This document shows, piece after piece, positions 12,841-27,300 of a stretch of 64,000 nucleotides of DNA. The notes beneath the pieces are model-generated. The model saw nothing but the letters and a program-made list of their open reading frames with translations. It was not told where the DNA came from and did no database searches. Within the stretch, counting starts at the first letter, position 1. Each line of letters starts with the position of its first letter. Position numbers and translations under genes: made by a program. The DNA is taken from contig OY294067.1 in the NCBI GenBank assembly GCA_958510875.1, forward strand, positions 260,835,736 through 260,899,735. The letters are read 5' to 3'. This DNA is from Endomychus coccineus. Its lineage: Eukaryota > Arthropoda > Insecta > Coleoptera > Endomychidae.

Positions 12841-12892
12841 CTGGGAACTCTATGTTTGACTTGATTTGTCACGATTAGGCGCCATATCGTTC

Positions 12893-13615
12893 AAACATTA
12901 ATATAGTCGTTACTATAGTTTCAACACTAAACGTGTCATCTTCAGACGAAAACGAAGGTATGAATTTAACAAATATTATATCTACTATATATAGGTTAAA
13001 GAAGGAATACAAACAAATTTTATGACTAAAGGACTATAGTTTTTACATAGGTAGATCTTGCCGCAACATATCAGTTAGATATAAAGAACATTTTCATTCC
13101 TTTAAAAATAATAAAACCGATTCTTCATTTGCAAATCACATTTTAGAAACAGGCCATACCTTTCCTAATTTAAATAATGTCCAAATTTTATATAGTCAAG
13201 ATAGAATTTCAAAACTAAATATATTAGAGTCAATGGAAATTTTCAAAGGAATGAAGATGTATGATAATAAGATCTTAAACGATCAACTAGATTTATACTA
13301 CAGTAATCTCTTTAATGTATTAATAACCTGATTTTCGTTTTTAAAGTCCGTTAGTAAATATACCCGCACCACTAAGGTCCTCACGGAATTACCTAATCAT
13401 CTTACCCCTCCCTTGTTTTTCCTAGAACTATTTCCTATAGTCATAAAATTTGTTTGTATTCCTTCTTTAACCTATATTATAGTAGATATAATATTTGTTA
13501 AATTCGTACCTTCGTTTTCGTCTGAAGATGACACCTTTAGCGTTGAAACTATACTAACGACTATAACAAATATCAGTGATAGTATAACAAAGTAATTTTA
13601 TTTATTATTTCGTTA
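12893..13615 (+). mobile_element. Penelope-like element: GIY-YIG end between inverted repeats
   Basis: The plus frame from about 13036 to 13331 is open and ends at TGA. It contains FYIGRSCRNISVRYKEH, HILETGHTF and ISKLNILESMEI, which match the GIY-YIG endonuclease domain at the C-terminus of Penelope-like polyproteins (YIG, the Arg, the EH and the late Glu are visible). The reverse transcriptase is absent. The fragment is flanked by inverted copies of one sequence (12893-13025 and 13446-13615), the arrangement known for 5'-truncated Penelope copies with an inverted terminal repeat. Both arms carry a hammerhead-like core, at 12945-12918 on the minus strand and 13522-13549 on the plus strand. 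Confidence 0.85.
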
Positions 13616-13739
13616 AAATGATAAACTATCACAAAGTAACGGCTTCCACAATTGAATTTTTATATTGTTCGGCTCTGTCGCCGGGCACCTAAATATAGAC
13701 AACTATATTATTATAACATATTGATATATACTTACAAAA

Positions 13740-14455
13740 ACAGGCACCTACTGAAAAATCCAGAACACTGTTACAAACACAAGACAAAACGTAGGTAGTT
13801 ATGCTACAGTTAGAACTATTAATAAAACAATTGCAAAAAAATGCTATACATATCTTTCATCGGTACTCTTCAACAAACTCCATGAAACTTATAAAAATTA
13901 TCTTCTGGAAATAAATAGCCTGGAAATGTTTAAAAAATATTTCAAATCGTACATACTGCAATCTGACCGTAAAGAAATATACAAAATAATTGAACCTATT
14001 CCCCTCAGTTGAAGTTTCCCTCATTCATACCATTTTTTACACTTTTACTTTCCTACATATTACATTTTAACATTTATAAATTCTATATTTTTATATTTCT
14101 ATAATTTTATATTTGTATAATTTTATATTTACCGCAAATTTTTTTAAACCTTTATCTTTAAACCTTTATGCTATATGCTTTTGTGATTCTCTGCTTGTGC
14201 AGAACCTACTGATGCATATGTTAACAACAACCACATGTTTAGGTACTGTTTCATCAAACATTAATGATCTATTATATTGTAATATTCTTATAACCATATA
14301 CAACCGTTCATGGTTTCTTTGGGTTTTCGCTTGTTGCAAAGGAACATTATAGGTATATCTTTGAATGAAATTTTACTGTTGAAACTAAACCCATTGTAAT
14401 TCATTGTTTATATATATACTTTTGCAATAAATTATTATTGTTATTATTATTATCA
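13740..14455 (+). mobile_element. LINE 3' fragment with (ATT)n tail
   Basis: Translation of about 13790-14011 gives NVGSYATVRTINKTIAKKCY, LFNKLHETYKNYLLE and NSLEMFKKYFKSYILQS, resembling the extreme C-terminus of jockey/CR1-type LINE polyproteins. A stop codon, about 400 bp of AT-rich 3' UTR (with short tandem TATATTT repeats near 14085-14130) and a TTATTATTGTTATTATT tail end it near 14455. No catalytic domain is left. Confidence 0.6.
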
Positions 14456-15394
14456 ACTAGTATTTAATAAAAAAGAAATTCAGATTAATATTTTTATTAA
14501 TATAAAAACAATTATTACTAAAATATTGAATACATTTAACCAAAAAAGGAAATAAAATGTAAGTGATATAATGTTCTATTGAGATATTATCATATTATAT
14601 AAAAAAATCTTTCTCAAATGCCTTGATTTAATCTCGTATAGTCATATATGTTCCTGGAATAATATAACTTCTAAATACTATAATGTCCCTTTCTGATGGG
14701 TCCAGTGGAACAATACAAAAAATAACTAAATAAAAATAGTGAAAAATACATTTGATTTAAAACTACTGGTGATTCGATTAGTTCTCATCCGTCCCGTGGA
14801 CGATTTATCCCATTTCTCGAATACTCCCTCCTAGATCGCTATGCGAAAAAATACAATGTGAAGTTCCATTAAAATATAAGAAACCATTTGTTTCAGGAGA
14901 TCGAAATTGCAATGAAATGCTACTTCTTTTCGATTTTAACTTCTTTGACCAAATAGCACTCGATCGAGGGGGTCTTTCCGTCAAAAGAAACATGACAGGC
15001 CCACGGAACAGGGGATAACTTTTGCCGATCTTTAATAACCCGTAGATAGTACTAACTTGAGGTTCCAAAACTCATACATTTATATTCTTAAAATCTAAAT
15101 TTCATTTTACCAGATATCAACGCTATATTGAGATGAAATTTGGTGTATGTCTGTGTTCCATATTTAAAAAAAATAATGAAAATCTTAGTTCCGTTGTTTA
15201 GGAGATTATAAATTAGTTCAAATTGATAAATCGAGTCCATCGAGTTATTCCAGACATGTTGTAATTGTTGAGATGAAACAAGGTGAAAATGAGATATATT
15301 TGTGGGTAGAAAACTTAAGGATGTATTATTGTAACTAGAAACTAAGTTATGATTGTATTAAGCTTAGTAGTTTATGGAAATTAATTTGATGCAT
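14456..15394. other. intergenic / 3' region of transglutaminase
   Basis: I see no gene here. The part next to 15394 should contain the transglutaminase 3' UTR. A stretch near 14780-15060 is less AT-rich and open on one strand for 87 codons, but it shows no recognisable family or codon pattern. Confidence 0.35.
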
Positions 15395-18300
15395 TCATCC
15401 TGTTACATTTATTTTAACCGATCCAGTAATGTCATTCAATTGATCAGAATGGAATGTGGCCACAATTATTTGCTCACCACATGTCTTTGGAGCAATTACT
15501 GTATCAATTTCAATGGTTTCGTGTGGTCTTGCATCTGGGTAAGCAAGGGCATAATTCTTCAGTAAAGATGGCCCATGAACGTAGAATTTGCAATTAGTTA
15601 TGGCTGCATTCAATGGATTAAGGAAACTCATCGTGATCGTGGTAGGTGTTCTTACAATAATCTCACTTGGGGCCTACAAAGAGGAATACGTTTCAGATTT
15701 TGTATTATTTGGAATATGTTTTGTGAAAATTCATGATTTTGGAATATCTAGTTGTGCCTTATACTATCCGCCAAAATTGTGAATATTAACTTACCACTAT
15801 TTTTATTGTAGGTTTGATAACTTGGAAATCGTCTTCATCAGCCCAAGTTTGTCGAGTTTCTTTAACAGTAGCCACGCCGTATATCTTCATCATTCCGTAT
15901 TCAACAAGTTTATCCAGATATTTATCTGCCTTAACTGTCATTTTCAAAATCTCAGCTAAAAATTATAGAACCTGGTTTAAAACTAAATCTGGTTTGAAAC
16001 CGAAAATATCTTGGAAGTAAACTTACTGGTTTGCGGTTTCATTACGAATTCTCCTTTAGCCTTGTCAATCAAACTGGCCTTTATTCCAGTGTAGAATATA
16101 CTGCTTGCCGATAATATGGCGTTAACGTGACGAACTTCGTTGCTTTTATTCTTTATAATGACAACTACTTTGAAGTCTTCTCCAATGTTAATAGTTTCAA
16201 GATCTTCTAAGTCGAACTGCATATCTTCTAATTCTTCGTCAGGCATGAGGAAAAATCTAAAAAAATATTCCATTATAAAAATATCTATTGATTGATTCCA
16301 CCTTCGATGGAGCCGGAATTGACTCCAATAGTGGGACGTCATAACCCCTGCTTTTACTGTCTTTGATTCAATTTCGTATTTCAAAATGGTCTTTATTTAT
16401 ACGTACATAAGGATCGTAAAATAATAAATACCGTAAAATATAGGTAGATATTGATTCGCACAATCTTAGAACTGAACAAGTTTCTCTTATTTTGACAAAA
16501 AAATTGTTAAGTTTCCCTTCATAATTAATATTTAATTTCAATATTTGCAAAATAATCTATCTCATCACATTCCCAGATGTTCCAAGCATACCACCTTCGG
16601 ATATAGTTCTTAAGGTTGTTAAGGTTTTTTTTTGCCAATGAGAATTGCACCAGATTCAGAAAATCGTTAGAATAATGAGCAATAAACATTCAAGCAACAT
16701 TTCAAAGAGCTAGGGTACTTGCAACAAAAGTTATTGATAAAATTAATTTCTCAAAATTTACGTTGTCTCTTATGGTAACATGACATATTTATAATATATA
16801 TTCCTCGAAAAGTCTCATTGAAAATTCGATGAAATTTTCATAGATAATGTATAATTTACAAATAAATCACTTACATAATAAATTGCATATAGGGTACTTT
16901 TAAATAATAAATAATTGTTAAAAACCGTTATTTTTATGAAATCGGGCAACGCGAATATAAACTCTACATAGGAAGTATTGTACATTGCGCGCGCATATCA
17001 TTTGAGCAGCGTTTTTAGTTCATACTTTAGTTATTTTTATAAGGACATGCTGGTGATCAACTTTTCTTTTTTTTTGCATGGAGGAGTTAAAATCTTGAAT
17101 AGACGCCTAGGGAAGAGGCCGGTACCTCGGTTGTGCCGGATTCTTACCGACTAAAACCCCTCCCCCGTAATAAGGTTGGTTCTCCTTCCCATCAGAGGTA
17201 TTCCCACTGCACTGAGGCCATTTGTGTCCTGTTCCTATCTCCTCATCAGTCCAGTGTATCCGATGAATTTCAGTAGCCTGATGTAGGGGATACTTCTGAT
17301 TTCCTCGGGTGTAGTTGAACCATCCCCAAGGTAAGTGCGTCGTCCAACTGCGTATGCCATGCACTAACACTACACATGCATGTGTGTTTCTTCTTCCACC
17401 CCGCAACCCCTGCATGTGGGCTGATCTAGCAGACCCATGATGCAGAGATGTTTGTTACATGTGGCAGTCAGGAATGCCATAAGATTCCCTATTTCTTGTC
17501 TGGTGATCGTAAATAGATTTTTTCACTCGTTGCTACTGGAGCTCTCCCATTAGTCGCTTGGAGTGCGACATACGGGGCAGTTCACTCCAATAGGCACGGT
17601 GCTCTACCTCGAGCCATTACTGGATTACAGATTTCGATGTGGCATGACAGATGCCACACGTTGGTTCTGGTCCAATTAGGGGTTGCTCCCCAGGTTTCCT
17701 CGGATGCCCATAAGAGTGCAGCTCTATTGGGGTTCTTTACTAGTGCCGTTATCTCCTTTACACAATCAAGTACACCTTGTGAGGTGTACGACTCCAATAC
17801 CTTCAGAACTACTGTTGTTCGCTATGATTGTGATATGTCTATGTTTATAGGCTCTCTACCTCATAATGTTGCAATCGCCAGTATTTTTGGTTGGAATTCT
17901 ATAGCAAGTGTCTCTGGGTTCAAAGAAATTCTTTCCCCTTGGTGATCAGCCTTAAATCGTTATTTGTTATAAGATAGAAATTAAATAAGATTATGACGGG
18001 AAAAACTAGCTTATTCTAACCCTTATTTCCCAGTGTAATAAAAGTGAAAATAGCAGAGCTTTAAAATTTACTAAATTCTTATGACACTGACGAGTGGTGA
18101 GAGTGTGACAGTCTCACTATCATAGTCAATTAGAAGATGTTATTCAACAAATCATACAACTCTGAGTAATTAATAATGATTCTTGACCCAGATGAAGTAA
18201 TTGAAATAGGCTATATCCAAAGACTATAAAAATAGTTTGATTAAATTTTGACTAACATCTATTGGAAACTAATGGGTTTTAAACACTTATAAATTGCATT

Positions 18301-21300
18301 GAGGCAGAAAAATGAGATGCTACATTGATGATATGTTTGTACTTTAAAGTTTAAACTTACTTCTTAGCGGTTTCAGTTCCTCGAACTGCGTTGTACAAAG
18401 ATAATCTTTCGGCTTCGGTTCCTTCTTTATGCTTGTATATAGCTGTTATATCCTCTCGGTCTCTGTCACCGTTAGGATCAAAAACAAATGGTTTTTTTGT
18501 TAATATCAATTTTCCAACACTGAAAAAATATTAATTTTAGAATACAGCGAAAAAGAAAAAACTTCAATGTGGTTGGGATAATGCTTAGACAGATCAACTA
18601 TTTGAATGAAATCCATTATCAAGAAAAACATTTTGCAAATATAATTTCCTTCGAAAATTCTTTGTTAACAATCAAACATTTGAGTCATTTGAAAGGTTAT
18701 TTTATTGGTTATTATAAGTTTATTGAAGATGGATGTCGTCTGATTGTACTTACTGATATTTATTGCAATACACTCGTGAATACCCCATGGTATGGTTGGG
18801 ATCTTCTTTCCATCTCATAATGTCTGCATTGACGGAAGCCACGAGAAATGTGACATCATAATTGTAACCGACTTCGCCTTTACGTATGGCTTCCACAGAC
18901 GCCGGTCCACACTGGAAGACACCCCTAGACTTTTCTTGGGGTGTTGCATCAATTGCTTGCCACCCGCCATAACCTGGGAAAAAAAAACAAATTGTAAATT
19001 ACCCTCATAGTCTCGTAGATTGTCTGATTATTCAGTTATTTTCCGAACATGCTCGCTTTGAAACAAATTTCTGCCGATACACTTTTGACTTGGATGGAAA
19101 TGATGGAATACATAACTAGGCAGCTATAATGTGCATTCTTGATTTTAATTTATTGGTCAGTTTTATTACCAGGTCTGAGTTGCGTTTATAGTGGAGTCAA
19201 TCTACGGAAGAATATGACGAGGTTCGTATAAATTTGATGGAGGTTAGGACCTGGAAAATAATGGTGTCTTATGATGAAAATACTAAGATCCTAAAATTTC
19301 TTTTACCAATATTGGGTGGAACTATGTCTAACCTTCAAAAAACTATTTAAGCCCTTTTTTAGGATCATATACAACATTTTATTTTCGAAAAATATTTAAA
19401 AAAAATCACTCATTAAAAATAAATAATTACATATTATATGTTCAAAAAGTTAAGAATATAGAATTGTTTCTTAAAATTTAAATAACACATTTGTATTCAT
19501 CTAATAACCTTCACCTGATGTGCGCTTACGTGTATATTTTAGTTCATTATACCTTCTTTTTTTCTTTTTAATAATTTTTTTTGAAATATTTTGTAAATAA
19601 TTTTTAAAAAATAAAATACTTCAATAAATTCATATTATACAAGAAATTAAACATTATAACTTACCAGAAAAAAAATTATATATTATAATATGCTTTAATT
19701 TTTTTCTTACCGGAAGTTGTCTTCAATAAAAGTTTTTCTATTATATTAAGAAGAGGCGCGGTCCTAAACATTGCATGATCGTTTTTATCGAAGGGTTAAT
19801 AAGGGGAAGCATATACCTGTATAATATAGATCATCTTATAATATTTTTCAAAAATAAAATTTTGTATGTGATGTTTGTAGATTTACTATAATACATACAT
19901 ATATTAACATTGAAATAATAACGTATTTCATAGTGCAATAAATGTAACGTTGATGTGGATCACATAAATACCGTAAATGGTCAAAAAGTTGATGAATCGT
20001 AAAAAAGTTGATACGAACATATACCACATTAAAGTACATAAAATAACATTTAATTTGAGTTTAAGTAGAGTACGCTCCAACTTTTTTTACAAAAAGGGAG
20101 TCATTGTAATTTGAGCCAAATTCAGATTTTAGGCAAAACTGTTCAATATTTTTAGCCCATATTTGGACCACTTATTGTGACCGCCACGACCTACTTTATT
20201 AATTTCATCCAATTTGGTTGCAATTTGGCCAAAATAATCTAATTTGAATTTTTGCTCCAAAAAACGTATTTATATGTATATTCCAGGAGGGGGGGTTGAC
20301 GAAATGTCACGAAATTTGGACTGAAGGTTCCTCAAATACTAACAATAAAAGGGTGCTAATTTCAAACCTTAGCCGGAAGTCTATAGGGTTAAAAAAAAAT
20401 AAAACTCAAAACTGACCTAAAAAAGAGCATAAAACCAGTTTTTTGAAGGTTAGACATAGTTCCAGCCAATATTGATAATAGAAATTTTAGGATCTTATTA
20501 TTTTTATCATTTATTTTTTCTAGGTCACTAACCTCTATGAAATTTTTAGGAACCTCGTCCTATTTTTCCGTAGATTGACTCCACTATTAAAACGATATGA
20601 GAATTAAAAAAAGTAGGTGTAATATCTATAAAATACTGAACAATTGCAGATAGTTCATTCGCGATTGACAACTATCAGTAATGTGTCCATTTTGTCTTTA
20701 TATTTTACAGTAGGTTGGTGAAGGAGTAAAACCTCTAATGATTCACGATAATTGACCATTTTGGTAATAGTTAATTCAGTAATTTCAAAATCCATTTCTT
20801 AAGTATAGAATTGATTATTTCCAAGTGCTACTTCAAAGTAAATAATTCTATAGTTCTATTCTATAGTTATGAAACTATACTTTAAATGAACAGATGTCGC
20901 TTACTCCTAATTAGAGTAGAGTACCATTTTGTATTCCTACGCGAGCATAAGGAGAGGCATTAAACTTATGTTAACGAATCTTATACAATTTCGTTTGGTA
21001 TACATAAATAATCAAGATTATGGTAAATTAACCATATAAAACACCAATCATTGATTTATTAACCTAATGTCTTCATTGTCGGTGAAAAAGTAAATAGTTA
21101 TCAAAATACCTATGGGCAAATCAGGTCTAGCCATCCAAACATCATTCCAAACATGATAATTCCAAATAGAATCTTCACCCATTGGGTTGTTGGGATCACC
21201 TTCAATTTCTTCATCATCGATATTGTAATATTTGTCAACAGTCAACGTAGAATTTGCGTCATGGGCTGACACCAAGTTGGAAATAACTCGTGATGGAATG

Positions 21301-24300
21301 CCAAGGGCGCGACATACTGAAATCATTGTTAATGTCTTTAACAAAATTTCTTAAATTGATTAGGTACTTCTACTTACTTGTAGTCACAACACCTGAAAAT
21401 ACCCAGCATTGACCATAAGGCACTGGAGCTTCCGTATCTAAAAATTCTTGAAGAATAGCAGCTGAACCGGTCCATGCGGCTGGAGCAGTACCATCGCTGT
21501 AGTCGCCGTCCCATCTTCCTATTAGGACTCCATCGTCATCGTTACTGTTTACCATTTTTGAAATCATGCGTACCATTTTAATTGGATCGCCTCGACTATT
21601 TAAACATAATTTGAGTTAGAAAGGGCAGGCTTATTCGTCGAATAAATTACATATCTAAAATTCGATTTATTATGGTGACCCAAAACCAAGTTACCATATT
21701 AGAAATCTGTAATAAAGACCTTTACAGTTATGTAAGTTGTAATTATGGTCTCTGAAAATCTAATATAAGATTACTATTACTATTTCCTCAAAGTGCCATT
21801 ACCATGTAAGATGGATCAGAATTCAGGTGAAATTAGGTGTACTTATGTAAAAATGGTGGTGTAAGTGAAAACCATTTCCCCATTGTCTCCGCTATGTGAT
21901 TTGAGATGTGAACAGATAGCTGAAGGAACAATAGAATTTTCCTACGAAAAAAAAACCAAATATTTTTGTACGTATTCTTCTTCAACATTATATGAAAAGT
22001 AAGATTCATCCCTGGATATTATTTGATTTGATGCATCTGGATAATGAGTAACTATTCCCAATTTTTACTGGAACACTTGGACTGAAGTTGTGGGATGTAG
22101 GTATTATCAAGAACGCCAAATGCAAACAGTGCGGACCCAATTTACTATTGAGTGTCATGGTCATGACCGGCAACCTCAAGAGAAATAAGTTTCACTCCGA
22201 AGCAAAGGTATTTTCCTAAATTCCCTGGAGACGACGATAGTACCAGGATGTCCAGAGCCCCAGGTGCGTCGTAGTTCGAATGTGGCACCGGAATCGCGAT
22301 CAGCAACCCCAAAAACCCCGAATAAGAAATTCTGGCCTATTTTGGCTATATTTGGCCATTTTTAAAACATTTTTAATATTATCATTTGAAAATGCGTTCA
22401 AAAAGATGCATTTTCCTCTGTAGAAATGCTAAAATGCACATCATGAAAAAATAAATGGTAACATTTTTCTAAATGAGTTCTAGAATCGATTTTTTTTAAA
22501 TCCTAAGAATGGGTTCAGCCGATTTTTTTTTACTGTGGCCTTTTCCTGGCTTATTTCCTCGACTATTCCTCCTTTCGGCTCATATAAGTCGCTGTTGGTT
22601 TCTACATAGCGGTCGAACGGTGACTCCGATTTACTGTACCTTAAGTCGTTTTCGAGTTACAATTATCTGTATAGAATATGTCGCAACGAGTCCACTTAGA
22701 TATTGGAAGTTCTATGCAAATTGGCAAAGTTGTGGTTTGGGAGTTTTCTTCAAAAATTGTGAATGAAATACAAATTTACTCTTGTCAATTGTTTCACCAC
22801 ACAATAGCTTCTTCAGTAGGTATGAGATATTAACTGTGCTGAACCCATAAGAATTAGGATATGCAAGTATGCAATTCATTATTCATATCGATTACAGTTT
22901 TTCAATAATAACCATAGAACGAATAAGATTGAAATTTGTCAAAATTACAGGGCTCACAGAAGCAACAATATTATTTGCAATGGACAAAGCGAGTATATGA
23001 TTCTATAAATAAATTAAATTATTGATCAATCAACATATCCGGGATTTACAAAATCGATTGTGAGTCATGTTCAAAATGCTATGTGGGTCAAACTGGAAAG
23101 AACATCTTAACTCAGTATAAAGAACATTTTGCCCATATAAAGAAAAACAATGGTGAAGAATCAGCGTTAACCGAATATATGTTGAATATAGGTCATACCA
23201 TTTCTCAAGCAAGTTTATCATTTTTGAAACAGTAACAGTACTGATAAATATCTAAGTTAATTTAGAAGGGATGGACATGTAAAAACAAAGGAATTTATTA
23301 AATTCCGATTTATCTCCAGCTGAGGGTAACCCATTGTTTGCATTATTATCCCCAAATAGTATTTAAACAGGCACATTTTGATTTAACTTTAACAGTATTT
23401 TTAGTGGATTAGGGTGATTAATTCTTATTTATAGTGTTATAGCGTATCCACAGTGTGAACTTTTTTATAGTTTATAAGTATATGATTCAACAAACTCAGC
23501 TGATATATGAAACGTCAGAGAAAATCGTGTGGATTTTTTTTGAAAAAGTAGTATTCGTTTAGTTAATTAATTCTGTCGAAACTGATTTTAAAATTGAGTA
23601 TTGCGTGCTTTAAGGCACTTTTTGAATCCCGTTTTTATTTATGTTTACCTGACCTCATTATTTAATTTAAATTCTTGTAGGAAATTCTTCAATTTTGTAG
23701 ATGACACCGTACTATTTTCCCAACAAATTAATGTCCGTTGGTACGGTTATATGAATGTTATATTTTTCATTGTATCCAATAAAAAATAAACTACGAGGAG
23801 ATAAATCCGGTTACCATATACACCACATTACATCTATGTGTGAAATGCTTCTATTGGGAAACATTCCCGATAAACAACCACATTTGTTCGGTTTTTATTT
23901 ATTTATGGCATTGCATCTATCGATTATTCGTACCGTTATCGTCGCTGAAACGATTTGCTGATTTTGAAGTAATGCATGACAACAGTAAAACATATCACCC
24001 TCGTCTGAAATTGACAATGTAAATTTCGATGGATTCAGCTGCAGTTCATAGTGAAGAACTCAAACTAACAGCACCTGGTTCTAGGGAAGGCCCTTCCATT
24101 TTGCAATCACTAGCATTGATTTGTATATTAAATCAATGTCTCTAGTAATAGAATAACTGAATAGTGATTATGATAATAGTGGTTAGCGGTATATTTTCAT
24201 TCCAGGGCACATTCAAAAATGTGGACATATGATTCAAATATGGCACTTATTATTTTCAAAAATGATATTAGCTAGATCAATTATCAAACCAATTGAGTTT

Positions 24301-27300
24301 CGTTCTATTTCCTTTCCCACACCATCATGTAACGACTTTCAAGATCCAAGCAGCTCTTTGTGACAGATTTTGAAAATACGATTTGTAAATAGGTAGTTAC
24401 CTTGCATGTGGCAAATTTGATCGGTCTATCATCAGCATAATGGCAGGCAATACACTTGCATTAAATTGACCAAAAACCCATTCTCGCCCCTTGGCTGACC
24501 CCCATGGGCCTACCCAAATTTTTCCCACATCTTGTAAAATATATTCATCGAGAAGCCTCTTATCAGGCATACATACCAGGTCATCTTTAACAAAAAATCA
24601 ATTATTGAAATATAACAATTTAAAGTCACACTCTCAGGAAATGAGAATAATATAAACATTTGAGCCAGAATTCACCAAAATTAAGATTTTGTAGGAAATA
24701 CACAAAAAGGAAAAGACATAATGGTTTTCAATAAAGCGTGCTTGACTGTGTGATAATTGCTTTCGCAATTAATAAAAATTATTTGTAATGATTGTATACT
24801 TACGACAAACCCATGGGTTGAATAGAATGTATATGTCATTGTCATAAGGGAAGATACTTGGAAGTAATGTAGAGTTTACTCTGCTGGTGTTAACATCTAA
24901 TCTCCAAAGTCCAACTGGAACATTCGGTGGACAGTAAACCTATAATTGAAATCTAACTTGATGGAGTTGTTTCATTCTTACAAATGTGTTATGTGAGATA
25001 GGAAAAAAATAGCTATTTTCAACTCCCTATATAGAAAGTATGATCCCCCAATTGAGGGAGCAAAATAAAACTTTCCCTCCCTAGGAAGCAAAATAGTACA
25101 ACAACAAATAGTACAATAGGACAACAAGTAATGCTTTTATTTATTGGTTTCACTATTTTAGTAGTTTTTTACTTTTATTGAAAATGCTACATGTATTAAA
25201 CCAATTAATTTAATTGCTTCCTCAAGAATAACTTGGGGAACTTCATCTTCACTTTCGAACTTCATGATTACAAGCTTTCATGTTTTTGTTTATTATAAAC
25301 AAAAAACAACCTTAGTAACGCCTCATCTACATTGATAACAGTATTTATATTATGATATCTTGACATATCTACACAAGAAAATAATAATGGAATTGATGTA
25401 AAACGTAGTAAAAAAAAAACATATGCATTACTCGGGAGCAAAGTGTCATTTCTTCCCTTGTATTTTGATGCAAGGATCATATTATCCGAAGGAGGAAATG
25501 ATGCACTTTGCTCCCTTGCAATTAGCTATTTCACAGCAACAAACCGTTTCTATAGTAACGACAGAGCGAGTTAACTTTAATACTGTGAAATTGTATAGAG
25601 AGTATTTATTTATACCATTGTAGCTTAGACGATCAATTCAAAGTTACACTTGTACAAAAAATGTTGTTTGTATTTCCTTTATGGAATTCGTGTTTCAATA
25701 ACACACTCACGCACTTAATACAAAAATAGCTAATAAATATTTACTTAACACTATATTAACATTATTTTGATCGACACAGACTCACCAGTATCTTTATTTT
25801 TGTATTTTTAGTTTTTAGCAATGACTATAAATATAAACGGACACAGCATAGTCTACAGCTTGAGTCAGATCGAGCCAGGTATTGAAAGTTAATAAGTGCG
25901 ATAAAGGATCGACGCAGATGACGATGAGAATAACGTGTATCCCCAACATTAAACAAGATGGGCTTGATTTATAAGGCGCAAGTCAGTACCCCTTAACTAA
26001 CTACCCAGACCAGTAATTTTACTATAGATGGGCAAAACTGTTCCTAAATAGAAATACCATAATCATAATACCAAGTGCTACTACTGCTATTTATATCTCA
26101 AATCTCAAATTAACTGTTTCAAATAAGAGGTACAAAATAGCAGTTGCTATCTGAAATTAGACAAAATAAGCTAAGTCACAGGGCTGCTATTATGAAACAA
26201 CAGCTAGTAAATAACAACAGGTGGCTGAATAGCAACCCATCTCTAATTCTTACTAACTAACAATTCGACCTATGCAATGCAGACTCCCTTTCCCTATCAC
26301 ACAACAAAAGGTCTTCTTCTGTTCATCTTATTAATAATATGATGCGTATGGTATGGCAATTTATTCAACTTACCTCAACTGTCAAGGTGTCCGATCCTTT
26401 TGCTAATATGCTTGCAGCCCAATACGAATCTGCAGTAGCAGTTATTTTATCAGAAGTAACATTCACAATCCCTTTCGTTCCTTTTATGGGATTCGGATCA
26501 GGTCCTTCACATAGAAAAAAAATGATGTAACACCAATTAATGTTTGATATTAGATTTTTGGTGGATTAATCGATGATTGATTTAACTCTGGGCTTATTAA
26601 CATTTTTATAACATTTTGCCTACATCCTTACACATTGCTTGCCAAGTTTATTTACATATCATATATAAATTTACTAAATCTCATAGAGAAAATATGGGAA
26701 GTAGATTCCCATATTAGTATAATCTAGCTCAATTATTAATCAAGTGGCAAATCACATTGTTCAGTTCAAGGAGATGAATCGTTATTTCAAGGCATAATAA
26801 GTCAATATTCCCAACATTTTTTGGAGCTTCTTAATAGTTATTATTCTGAATACGGCCAACTTGTACTTTTACCTGCGACCAACGAGCTTGCGCTCCCCAT
26901 AATTTCCAGAAACAGCAAGTTAAAGTTAAGCTGAAATCAGCCATAACTTTTAGTATCTCAATGTCAAGCTCTTTAAAAAACCTACCACATATTCTTGAGA
27001 CCAAATTAAACCGAAGTAAGGGAATTTACTGCAGTACAAACCACCAATTATGATCAATAGAATACTCTAACTACTTTATTTATTCAGCTAATTTACATAA
27101 TTGGATAGGTCACGTGATAGTTAATAATTAAATGTAGTATTTTTAATCATAAAGATACAATGAGGTGCACAACTAGTATTAATAAAATACAGGCATTAAA
27201 ACAATGATGACAAATTTAGAGAAAATTATTTTTTTTTTGGTTCAGGTATTCATTTACAGTATAAAACGCATGCTTGAGGAGCACGGTTTTAACTGATGAC

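Noticed and set aside
14805..15068. 87-codon minus-strand open frame as a gene
   Set aside because: No recognisable domain, no supporting splice or start context, and it lies in probable 3' UTR or intergenic DNA.
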